64,000 nt of DNA, from assembly GCF_900604315.1 (NCBI RefSeq), contig NZ_LR026978.1, forward strand, positions 3,808,157 to 3,872,156, given 5' to 3'. Shown one piece after another: positions 1 to 8,941 of this stretch. A model generated the notes under the pieces. The model worked only from the letters and a program-made list of their open reading frames with translations. It had not been told where the DNA came from and did no database searches. A program made the translations under genes and the position numbers. Source of the stretch: [Erwinia] mediterraneensis. GTDB lineage: Bacteria; Pseudomonadota; Gammaproteobacteria; Enterobacterales; Enterobacteriaceae. Within the stretch, counting starts at the first letter, position 1. Each line of letters starts with the position of its first letter.

Positions 1-104
1 TGACCGCTGTTGTCCTGCTGGTACTGGGCGGCGTGATCGGAATGATCGGTGCGCTGATGGGGCCAGAAACCAAAGATGTCGATTTCTCGACGCATCAGGA
101 TTAA
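1..104 (+). CDS. C-terminal end of an MFS transporter (partial)
   Basis: An open frame entering from the left edge (codons from base 3) encodes a hydrophobic stretch rich in V, L, G and I and then a hydrophilic tail GPETKDVDFSTHQD before a TAA at 102-104. A last membrane segment followed by a PETK-DVD type tail is typical of metabolite:H+ symporters of the major facilitator superfamily. The next gene's ribosome binding site overlaps the stop, so the transporter probably heads the operon and imports the substrate of the two following enzymes. Only about 33 residues are visible, so the substrate cannot be named. Confidence 0.6.
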   Translation, partial: TAVVLLVLGGVIGMIGALMGPETKDVDFSTHQD

Positions 105-114
105 GGAGGTCATC

Positions 115-1011
115 ATGGAAAACAGAAAAGTGGGTTTTATCGGCCTGGGCAATATGGGCGGACGCATGGCGCGCCGTCTGGTGGCTGCCGGTATTCAGGT
201 AACAGGATTTGATACACAGCGCGCAGCGGTGGAACGTGCCGGGGCACTCTCTGCCTCCTCCCTTGCACAACTGGTGGAAGCCAGTCCGCTGATCATGCTC
301 TCACTACCCGACAGTAAAGCGGTGGAAAGCGTGATAAGTGGTGAAAACGGTGTGCTGACGTATTGTCAGCCAGGCCAGACCGTGGTGGATTTAAGCACTG
401 CCGCCGCCAGTTCAACCCGGCGTTTATACGGCCTGCTGGCAGCGAAAGGCGTCCACTATATTGATGCCGGGATATCCGGCGGCGCGGCGGCGGCAGAGAA
501 AGGTACGCTAACTCTGATGGTTGGCGGGGATGGTGCCGCCATTGAAAGCATCGCATGGGCATTTGACCCTATTGCCAGCAAAGTTGTGGTAATGGGAGGC
601 AGCGGTGCCGGTCACACCACCAAATTACTGAATAACTTTCTCAACGCCGTCAGCCTCGCGGCCACTGCCGAAGTGATGGTGGCAGGGAAAAAAGCGGGCC
701 TCGACATGCATCGTCTGCTGGAGGTGTTTAACAGCAGCAGTGGCGTTAATTTCGCTACCCTCAACCGTTTTCCGCATATTGTCGAGGGCGATTATCTGGA
801 AGGCGGTCTCACCGGCAAACTGATGACGAAAGATCTGGTGCTGTACACGGACCTGCTACATGAACTGGGCATCGCGTCACTGAACAGCGCCGGACCGCTG
901 GCCAGCTTCGGGCTGGCGACTGCGCTGGGCTATGGTGATGCCATCAGTAACCGCGTGGTCGATGCGATTGGCGATATTTCCGGCGGCGTACGCCTGCATA
1001 CCCCCGATTAA
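115..1011 (+). CDS. 3-hydroxyisobutyrate dehydrogenase-like oxidoreductase
   Basis: A 298-residue NAD(P)-dependent beta-hydroxyacid dehydrogenase, the family of tartronate semialdehyde reductase and 3-hydroxyisobutyrate dehydrogenase. The N-terminal Rossmann motif is GFIGLGNMGG. The substrate-binding segment DAGISGGAAAAEKGTL matches the family's DxPVSGGxxGAxxGTL. The catalytic lysine lies in GAGHTTKLLNN. The start at 115 is chosen because AAGGAGG at 103-109 precedes it; an in-frame ATG at 76 lies inside the upstream transporter gene. It probably forms an operon with the transporter and the cupin gene 16 bases downstream. Family assignment is firm; the substrate is unknown. Confidence 0.85.
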   Translation: MENRKVGFIGLGNMGGRMARRLVAAGIQVTGFDTQRAAVERAGALSASSLAQLVEASPLIMLSLPDSKAVESVISGENGVLTYCQPGQTVVDLSTAAASSTRRLYGLLAAKGVHYIDAGISGGAAAAEKGTLTLMVGGDGAAIESIAWAFDPIASKVVVMGGSGAGHTTKLLNNFLNAVSLAATAEVMVAGKKAGLDMHRLLEVFNSSSGVNFATLNRFPHIVEGDYLEGGLTGKLMTKDLVLYTDLLHELGIASLNSAGPLASFGLATALGYGDAISNRVVDAIGDISGGVRLHTPD

Positions 1012-1027
1012 TTAACAGGAGTCAACG

Positions 1028-1417
1028 ATGCAAATTTACCATGGTCGTCAACAACAGGCGTTGTCAGAAAAGCGCGGCGCTACTTTCACCGGCGAAGTCT
1101 GGGCCGATCCGGTCATGCCGACGACGGATGGCGTCACGATGAATAATGTCTTTTTCACACCGGGCGCACGCACCTGGTGGCATAGCCATGAGCAAGGGCA
1201 AATTCTGCAGGTGGTGGCTGGTCAGGGATGGATCTGTGTGGCAGGCGAGCAACCTCAAAAGATCCGTAGCGGCGACAGCGTCTGGATTCCGGCGAACGAG
1301 CGTCACTGGCACGGCGCGGCGGCAGATAGCTATTTACTGCATACCGCTATTTCTCTGGGGAAAACCCACTGGCAAGAGGAAGTCTCCGATCGGGATTATG
1401 CGCAACCGACCGGTTAA
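1028..1417 (+). CDS. Cupin-domain protein
   Basis: A 129-residue single-domain cupin. It shows the metal-binding pattern WWHSHEQGQIL...G in the first cupin motif and GDSVWIPANERHWHG in the second, with histidines positioned to bind a divalent metal. Small cupins of this type act as dioxygenases, isomerases or lyases on small organic acids. An AGGAG lies just ahead of the ATG, 16 bases after the dehydrogenase stop, so the two are co-transcribed. The reaction cannot be predicted from sequence alone. Confidence 0.8.
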   Translation: MQIYHGRQQQALSEKRGATFTGEVWADPVMPTTDGVTMNNVFFTPGARTWWHSHEQGQILQVVAGQGWICVAGEQPQKIRSGDSVWIPANERHWHGAAADSYLLHTAISLGKTHWQEEVSDRDYAQPTG

Positions 1418-1454
1418 CTGAATCCTCTGCAGAGCCAGAAAGCGCGACAGGTGA

Positions 1455-1488
1455 CGCCTGGCGGGTTGGAGAGTCAACCCGCCAGGCG
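1455..1488. terminator. Perfect 14-bp inverted repeat, possible terminator
   Basis: CGCCTGGCGGGTTG at 1455-1468 and its exact complement at 1475-1488 enclose a 6-base loop. It follows the cupin gene and precedes the GntR gene on the same strand. No clear T-run follows, so it may be a factor-dependent terminator, a transcript-end stabiliser or an operator. Confidence 0.5.
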
Positions 1489-1593
1489 GATCTTAACGGG
1501 CTGGCTTTCCCTGCTGCACCGGGTAATCCTTGCTGCGTGACAGGAGCTGTGCTAAAAACAGCGCATATTATTTTGTCATACAGGAACACAATC

Positions 1594-2277
1594 ATGACCG
1601 CTGATATGGGGTTGATCAGACCGGAAACCTTGCGCCATCAGGTAGAAAATGCCTTGCGGGCAGCCATTACCTCGGGACGCTTTTCTCCGGGAGAGCGGCT
1701 GATTGAGCGTGAGCTTTGTGAATCGCTGGGGGTCAGCCGAACCTCCATTCGTGAGGCGCTGCGCAAACTGGAAGCAGAAAAGCTGGTTCATATTGTGCCG
1801 CATAAAGGCCCAATGGTGGCGATGATTTCGCTGCAGGAGGCAAAAGAACTTTACGCCCTGCGCGGCGTGCTGGAAGGGTTTGCTGCGTATGAATTCGCCC
1901 GCAACGGCAGCGATTCCGCCATCGCCCGTTTTGCGCAAGGCGCGCAGGCGCTGCGGGATGCGGCGGAAAGGGGCAATCAAAACGACGTCTTACAGGCGAA
2001 AACCGCCTTGTATGACATCATGCTGGACAACTGTGGTAATCATCTGGTGAAAGAGATCCTGACCAGCCTCCACTCCCGGGTGAATCTGCTGCGCGCCACC
2101 TCCCTGATGGAGCCACAGCGTATGCCATCCAGTCTGGCGGAGATCGATCAGCTATCACTGGCGCTGCAACGACGTGATGCACAGGCAGCCCAACAGACCG
2201 CCTCGTTACATGTGGCGAATGCCTGCGAAGTAGCGTTAAAAATCCTGGCACAACAGCAAAAAAACAGCGCTGGTTGA
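1594..2277 (+). CDS. GntR-family regulator, FadR (FCD) type
   Basis: A 227-residue regulator. Residues about 10-75 form the winged helix (GRFSPGERLIERELCESLGVSRTSIREALRKLEAEKLV), followed by an all-helical FCD ligand domain with the usual E-L-Y-xLRGVLE start. The ATG at 1594 follows CAGGAA; an ATG 57 bases earlier in the same frame has no ribosome binding site. FCD regulators usually bind small organic acids and control neighbouring catabolic genes, so it may regulate the transporter-dehydrogenase-cupin operon in front of it. Ligand unknown. Confidence 0.85.
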   Translation: MTADMGLIRPETLRHQVENALRAAITSGRFSPGERLIERELCESLGVSRTSIREALRKLEAEKLVHIVPHKGPMVAMISLQEAKELYALRGVLEGFAAYEFARNGSDSAIARFAQGAQALRDAAERGNQNDVLQAKTALYDIMLDNCGNHLVKEILTSLHSRVNLLRATSLMEPQRMPSSLAEIDQLSLALQRRDAQAAQQTASLHVANACEVALKILAQQQKNSAG

Positions 2278-2768
2278 GGGAGGCTTTTAGCGGCTGGCTG
2301 CGGGCTTCCTTTCCCTCCTTTTTCCTTACGCATTGATGCCCGCCTTTTCTTCCTTTAACTGGCAGAAGAGGCGTCAGCTATCCTGACGCAACAAGACAGG
2401 CAGTGTTGCTCCGGCCATCACGGGTAACGAACCCCTCATTTCCGCCTGTCTCTGCACTTATCCACGGCTCCAGCGAAACAATAAATTAACAATAAACGTG
2501 CAATTTATTAACAATTGCACAGCTTTAGTGCATTTATTGCACCATTTATAAGCAGAAATTCTTCCCCCTGCCTTCCCTCGCTGTATGCGCCTGTACCGCT
2601 AAGAAATATATTCATCTTATTAATCAAAGAGATAAAATTTAAAATCAGCAAAAAAAGCAAACCAATGCGGAATTGGTTCGTTAATTGCTAAATCATTAGC
2701 TGATTAAGTAATTAACCGGAACTTATTGCTCATCCGACCCGACTCATGATGACAACAGGCGGATCCTG
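2278..2768 (+). promoter_or_regulatory. AT-rich regulatory region upstream of the ABC/GGT operon
   Basis: A 491-base gap without a convincing gene. The first 60 bases hold an imperfect GC-rich hairpin followed by CTTTTT, a possible terminator for the GntR gene. From about 2480 the sequence is strongly AT-rich, unlike its neighbours. It contains inverted repeats at 2498-2520, 2528-2542 and 2660-2678. Such repeats suit a dimeric GntR-family repressor such as the one encoded just downstream. Confidence 0.5.
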
Positions 2769-3484
2769 ATGGAAAAACAGTCACGATTTCTGGCCAACTC
2801 CAGTACCGCGCTTGAGCAGTTACGCGGTCTGATTAACCAGTACGAATCCATGCCGGGTACGCCGTTGCCCGCCGAGCGCGAACTGGCGGAAAAACTCGGC
2901 GTCGGGCGGCGCGAAGTGCGTCGCGCGCTGGATGTGCTGGAAGAAGAAGGACGTATCTGGCGCAAGCAGGGCAAAGGCACCTTTATCGGTCCCGCCGCGC
3001 CGGTGGAGCCGCTGATGCTGCAGGGCCTGGTGCAACAAACCAACCTGCTGGAAGTGATGGAAGCGCGTCTGCATCTGGAACCCGCCCTCGCCCGCCTCGC
3101 GGCGCTGCGCGCCACGCAGGAAAATCTGGCTCTGATGCAGCGTATGCTGCAACGCATCAATAACGTCGGCCCGGAGGATCGCGATCTTAACGAACTCTGG
3201 GACAGCGCCTTTCACCGGGTGATTGCCGAAGCGGCGGGCAACCGGCTGATGCTGGGGTTGTTTGAAGCCATTGACGCGGTACGCCGCGAACCCGCCTGGC
3301 AACATCTGCGTGAACAGGCGCGCACCGCAGAGCGCGTCGATAACTACAACGCGCAGCATCAGAAAATCATGAATGCCATTCTGCATCGCCAGCCCAACGA
3401 AGCGGCGGTTGCGATGCGTGAGCATTTGCTCTGCCTGCAAAATGCCCTGATCCAGGCCATCCACCTTGAGGACGATATCACGCT

Positions 3485-3488
<4 letters not shown>
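2769..3488 (+). CDS. GntR-family regulator, FadR (FCD) type
   Basis: A 239-residue regulator with an N-terminal winged helix (LPAERELAEKLGVGRREVRRALDVLEEEGRIWRKQGKGTF) and a C-terminal FCD domain containing the expected acidic/histidine residues (DLNELWDSAFHRVIAEAAGN). Its stop overlaps the start of the first ABC ATPase gene (ATGA), so it is the first gene of the peptide-import operon and probably its autoregulator. The likely effector is a substrate of the importer or a product of the downstream gamma-glutamyltransferase; this is inference. Confidence 0.85.
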
Positions 3489-4494
<1,006 letters not shown>

Positions 4495-4498
<4 letters not shown>

Positions 4499-5577
4499 CC
4501 GCCCCCATCCTCGAAGCTCAGGATTTGAGTAAACTGTTTCCCGGGCCGAAAAAGCTGTTCTCCCCTGCCCGCTATGTCACCGCGGTGGATCGGGTCTCGC
4601 TCGCGGTAATGCCGGGCGAAACCCTGGCGATTGTCGGTGAATCCGGCTCCGGCAAATCGACCCTTGGCCGCCTGCTGCTGCGCCTGCTGGCGGCGAGCGA
4701 AGGACGGGTGTTTTATCAGGGGGAAGAGATTACCCATGCCTCCGGCGCACGCCTTAATCAGCTGCGGCGCGAACTGCAGATTATCTTTCAGGACCCTTTT
4801 GCTTCGCTCAATCCGCGGATGACGGTGGAGCAAATTGTCGGCGAGCCGCTCTGGCTGCATGAAAAAATGAACAGGGCCGACCGGCGCGATCGTGTCACCA
4901 CGCTGCTGAATACCGTCGGACTTCCCGCCGCCTGGGCGCATCGCTATCCCCATGAGTTCTCCGGCGGACAGCGTCAGCGTATCGGCATCGCCCGCGCGCT
5001 GGCGTCCGGGCCGAAATTGCTGTTGGGTGACGAGCCGGTTTCGGCGCTGGATGTTTCGGTGCAGGCGCAGGTGGTTAATCTGCTGGAGAGCCTGCGACAC
5101 CAGTTTGGTCTGACCATGGTGATTGTCGCCCACGGCCTGCCGGTGATCCGCCATATGAGCGACCGCGTGGCGGTGATGTACCTCGGGCAGATTGTGGAAC
5201 TGGCGCCGGTTGACGCTCTCTTTGATGCGCCGTTGCACCCCTATACCCAGGCGCTGATCGCCTCGGCACCGCAGATGGAGCCGGGCGCGCCGCGCACCCA
5301 GCCGCTGTTACAGGGCGATTTGCCGAACCCGTCCAGCCCGCCTTCCGGCTGCCGTTTTCATACCCGCTGTCCCTGGGTTACCGATGAATGCCGCCAGCAG
5401 GAGCCGATTAACCAGGTTCTTGACGGTGGTCGTCAGGTCGCCTGCCATCGCTGGCAGGAGATTAATCGCGATCGTGGCGTGATTCAGCCAGCTCCCCCCT
5501 CCGCCGCGTTTCTGCGCCGCCGTGCGCTGTTTGAACAGGCGGCTTCTCACTCATCTCTGCCAGCAAGGAATTCATGA
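4495..5577 (+). CDS. Dipeptide/oligopeptide ABC transporter ATPase (DppF/OppF type)
   Basis: The second ATPase subunit, 360 residues, somewhat longer than typical DppF because of a C-terminal tail of about 35 residues. Visible motifs: Walker A GESGSGKST, Q-loop QDPFASLNPRM, signature FSGGQRQRIGIARAL, Walker B LLGDEPVSALD, and the cysteine-containing tail CRFHTRCPWVTDEC. The usual switch-region H-D pair reads AHGLPV here instead of THDL, an unusual substitution next to the switch histidine. Overlaps both neighbours by four bases. Confidence 0.9.
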
Positions 5578-7094
5578 TAATGACAATGCGTAATTCTCTT
5601 TTGACCGTTCTGGGAAGTGTGATGTTACTTGGCGCGGCGCTGCCTGCGCAGGCCGAAAGCGTGCTGCGCGTGGGCCTGGGTGCCGACCCGGACATGCTCG
5701 ATCCGCATCTGGCACGCACCTACTATGGCCGTTTTGTGTTTGCCTCCTTGTGCGACCGGCTGGTGAATGTGGACGAACATCTGAAGATCGTGCCGGGCCT
5801 GGCCACCGCCTGGTCGTGGAGCGAGGACGGGAAAACCCTGACCCTGGATCTGCGCGCAGGGGTGACCTTCCACGATGGGGAAAAATTTGATGCGGCGGCG
5901 GCGAAATTTAACCTCGACCGCGCCATGACGCTGAAAGGCTCGCTGCGCAAAAGTGAAATCTCTTCTATTGAATCGGTAGAAGTGGTTAGCCCGACGCGGA
6001 TCGCCCTGCACCTGAAAACGCCCGACGCGGCGCTGCTGATGCAGCTTACCGATCGCGCCGGGGCGATGCTGGCACCGGAGGCGGCGAAAAAGCCCGATTT
6101 TGCCGCCCATCCGGTCTGCTCCGGTCCCTATAAATTTGACAACCGAGTGTCGCAGGATCGCATCGTGCTGACCCGCTTCGATAACTACTGGAACAAAGCG
6201 GCCTATCACTTTGATAAAGTCATCTATCTGCCGATTCCCGATGCCTCGGTGCGCCTGGCGAACCTGCGCGCGGGCGATCTGGATCTCACCGAAGGCATCG
6301 CCGCCAGCGACGTCAAAACCGTGGAAGCGGACAGCAAGCTGGCGCTGGCCAAAGTCACCGGGCTGGGTTATCAGGGCATCACCTTTAATATCCGGAACGG
6401 CAAGGTGCCCGCTAACGATCCCTTTAAAGATGCGCGCGTGCGTGAAGCCTTTTCCCTGGCCATTGACCGCGAGGCGCTGAACCAGGTGGTGTTCGAAGGT
6501 CTCTACACGCCCGCCAATCAGGCCTTCTCCCCGGTGAGTCCGTACCATGTCAATATCCCGGTCGCGCCGCGTGATGTGGAGAAAGCCAAAGCCCTGCTGC
6601 AAGAGGCGGGCGTTACCACGCCGCTGAACGTCAACCTGCTGGTGCCGAATAACCCCACCTCGCAGCAGGTGGGCCAGGTGCTGCAGGCGATGACGGCGGA
6701 AGCGGGCATTAACCTTAACCTGCAGATGACCGAGTTCGCCACGCTGCTCGACAGGCAACAAAGCGGCGATTATCAGCTGAGCTTCTCCGGCTGGTCCGGC
6801 CGTCCCGATCCCGATGGCAGCATCTACGGCTTTATTCACAGCAAAGGTACCCTGAACGACGGCCGCTACAGCAACCCGCAGGTCGATGAGTGGCTGACGC
6901 AGGCGCGTCTGCATAACGATCAGGCGCAGCGTCAGCCGTTGTACAACCAGGTGGTCACGCAACTGCAGAGCGATATGCCCATCGCCTATCTCTATTTTGA
7001 ACCGCGCATTTTTGGCATGAACAAGAAAGTGCAGGGCTTCACTCCTTACCCGGACGGCATTGTACGCCTGGCGGGCCTGTCGGTAGCGCAATAA
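5574..7094 (+). CDS. Peptide ABC transporter substrate-binding protein (SBP family 5)
   Basis: A 506-residue periplasmic binding protein. An N-terminal signal peptide (LLTVLGSVMLLGAALPAQA) precedes mature sequence beginning ESVLRVGL. The family signature PDMLDPHLARTYYGRFVF and a C-terminal FEPRIFGMNKKVQGF are typical of the dipeptide/nickel/glutathione binding class. ATG at 5574 follows AAGGA; a further ATG lies at 5580. Neighbouring gamma-glutamyltransferase suggests gamma-glutamyl peptides or glutathione-like ligands, but the binding pocket cannot be read from sequence. Confidence 0.9.
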   Translation: MIMTMRNSLLTVLGSVMLLGAALPAQAESVLRVGLGADPDMLDPHLARTYYGRFVFASLCDRLVNVDEHLKIVPGLATAWSWSEDGKTLTLDLRAGVTFHDGEKFDAAAAKFNLDRAMTLKGSLRKSEISSIESVEVVSPTRIALHLKTPDAALLMQLTDRAGAMLAPEAAKKPDFAAHPVCSGPYKFDNRVSQDRIVLTRFDNYWNKAAYHFDKVIYLPIPDASVRLANLRAGDLDLTEGIAASDVKTVEADSKLALAKVTGLGYQGITFNIRNGKVPANDPFKDARVREAFSLAIDREALNQVVFEGLYTPANQAFSPVSPYHVNIPVAPRDVEKAKALLQEAGVTTPLNVNLLVPNNPTSQQVGQVLQAMTAEAGINLNLQMTEFATLLDRQQSGDYQLSFSGWSGRPDPDGSIYGFIHSKGTLNDGRYSNPQVDEWLTQARLHNDQAQRQPLYNQVVTQLQSDMPIAYLYFEPRIFGMNKKVQGFTPYPDGIVRLAGLSVAQ

Positions 7095-7115
7095 CCCAGG
7101 GCGTAAGGAGCCACC

Positions 7116-8057
7116 ATGCTGGAACTGATTTGCAAACGCCTGCTGCTCGCCGTTCCGACGCTGCTGCTGGTGAGCATTATGGTGTTCGGGCTGCAGAAAC
7201 TGCTGCCCGGTGATCCGCTGCTTGCCATGGCAGGTGAGGAGCGCGATCCGGCGGTGCTCGCCCAGTTGCGTGCGGATCTGCATCTGGATGATCCCCTGCC
7301 GCTGCAGTACTACGACTGGCTGACGCGCGCGCTACAGGGCGATCTCGGCGTCTCTTTACGCACGCACGAACCGGTTACCACCCTGATCGCCAGCAAGCTG
7401 CCGGTGACGCTGGAGCTGTCGTTGCTGGCGATGGTGATTGCGCTACTGTTCGGCATCAGTATGGGCATTCTGGCGGCGGTGCATAAGAACAATTGGATCG
7501 ACCACGGCGCGAACTTTGTGGCCATCTCCGGCATTTCGATACCGCACTTCTGGCTGGGGATCCTGCTGATTCTGGTGTTCTCGGTCAATCTGCAGTGGCT
7601 GCCCGCCTCCGGCTATGTGCCGTTCAGCGAAGATGCGCTGCAGAACCTGCGCACCCTGCTGCTGCCCGCGCTGGTGCTGGGCACCGGACTGGCGGCCACC
7701 CTGATGCGTCATACGCGTGCCTCGATGATTGCGGTGTTAAAGGCGGATTATATCCGCACTGCACGGGCGAAGGGGCTGTTGCCCAGGGCAGTAATCCTGA
7801 AACACGCCTTTCGCAACGCGCTGGTGCCGGTGATCACCCTGACCACCCTGCTGTTCGGCGAGCTGCTGGGCGGCGCGGTGCTTACCGAGCAGGTATTCAC
7901 CATTCCGGGGTTCGGCAAAATGATCGTCGATTCGGTCTTCAACCGTGATTACGCAGTGGTGCAGGGCGTGGTGCTGGTGGTGGCGATAGGTTTCCTGCTG
8001 CTGAACCTGCTGGCCGACGTGCTCTACATACTGATTAACCCCAAAATGCGAGGCTGA
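7116..8057 (+). CDS. Peptide ABC transporter permease (DppB/GsiC type)
   Basis: A 313-residue inner-membrane permease with an N-terminal membrane helix, a periplasmic loop beginning LLPGDPLLAMAGEERDP, five further helices, and the EAA loop (YIRTARAKGLLPRAVILKHAFRNALVPVIT) that contacts the ATPases. Strong AAGGAG ahead of the ATG. Its stop overlaps the next permease. Length and topology fit DppB/GsiC. Confidence 0.92.
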   Translation: MLELICKRLLLAVPTLLLVSIMVFGLQKLLPGDPLLAMAGEERDPAVLAQLRADLHLDDPLPLQYYDWLTRALQGDLGVSLRTHEPVTTLIASKLPVTLELSLLAMVIALLFGISMGILAAVHKNNWIDHGANFVAISGISIPHFWLGILLILVFSVNLQWLPASGYVPFSEDALQNLRTLLLPALVLGTGLAATLMRHTRASMIAVLKADYIRTARAKGLLPRAVILKHAFRNALVPVITLTTLLFGELLGGAVLTEQVFTIPGFGKMIVDSVFNRDYAVVQGVVLVVAIGFLLLNLLADVLYILINPKMRG

Positions 8058-8935
8058 TGATGGCGGAAATGACGACGCAACAGGTGGCGGCAGCGCCGCC
8101 ACGCAGGCAAAACCGGGTGCTGAAAAAATTTCTCGCCAATAAAAGCGCCGTCACTGGCGCGGTGATTGTGGCCTTCTTCGTTCTGCTCGCCCTGCTGGCT
8201 CCCTGGATCGCGCCGCTTGATCCGGTCAAAGCGAATTTTCTGGCGGTGCGCAAGGCGCCGTCAGCGCTTTACTGGTTCGGCACCGACGAACTGGGGCGCG
8301 ATATTTTTTCGCGCATTATCTGGGGGGCGCGTACCTCGCTGATGGCGGGCTGCGTGTCGGTGGTGATTGCGGTAGTTATCGGAGTACCGCTCGGTCTGGT
8401 GGCGGGCTACTTTCAGAAAATCTGGGACGGGGTGATTTCACGGGTGATCGAAGCGCTGCTCGCCTGCCCTTTTCTGATTATGGCTATCGCCCTCGGTGCC
8501 TTTTTGGGCCCCAGCCTCTCCAACGCAATGATCGCCATTGGCCTCTCGGCAATGCCGATTTTCGCCCGCCTTACGCGCGGTCAGGTGATCGCCATTCGCA
8601 ACGAAGAGTATATCGACGGCGCACGGGCGATTGGTCTGCCGGATCGCTGGATTATCCTGCGCTATGTCCTGCCCAACGTGATGTCACCGATCCTGGTGCA
8701 GGCCACGCTGGCGATCGCCTCGGCGATTATTGCCGAAGCCAGCCTCTCCTTTCTTGGCCTCGGTCAGCAGCCGCCTAATCCCTCCTGGGGCTCCATGCTG
8801 AATACAGCAAAAGGGTTTCTGGAGCAGGCCCCCTGGATGTCTGTTTTCCCCGGCGTCGCCATTTTTCTGGCGGTGCAGGGCTTTAATTTACTCGGCGACG
8901 GGCTGCGCGATGCGCTCGATCCGCGCCACGACTAA
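8057..8935 (+). CDS. Peptide ABC transporter permease (DppC/GsiD type)
   Basis: A 292-residue permease with one N-terminal helix followed by the characteristic FGTDELGRDIFSRIIWGARTSL motif, then five helices and an EAA loop (YIDGARAIGLPDRWIILRYVLPNVMSPILV). It pairs with the DppB-like subunit. It overlaps the previous stop by one base, and its own stop lies seven bases before the gamma-glutamyltransferase start, showing tight operon organisation. Confidence 0.92.
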   Translation: MMAEMTTQQVAAAPPRRQNRVLKKFLANKSAVTGAVIVAFFVLLALLAPWIAPLDPVKANFLAVRKAPSALYWFGTDELGRDIFSRIIWGARTSLMAGCVSVVIAVVIGVPLGLVAGYFQKIWDGVISRVIEALLACPFLIMAIALGAFLGPSLSNAMIAIGLSAMPIFARLTRGQVIAIRNEEYIDGARAIGLPDRWIILRYVLPNVMSPILVQATLAIASAIIAEASLSFLGLGQQPPNPSWGSMLNTAKGFLEQAPWMSVFPGVAIFLAVQGFNLLGDGLRDALDPRHD

Positions 8936-8941
8936 GGAGTC

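Noticed and set aside
5625..7283. Long open frame (552 codons) on the minus strand
   Set aside because: It lies exactly antisense to the substrate-binding protein gene, shows the H/Q/R-rich composition of a shadow frame and has no family resemblance.
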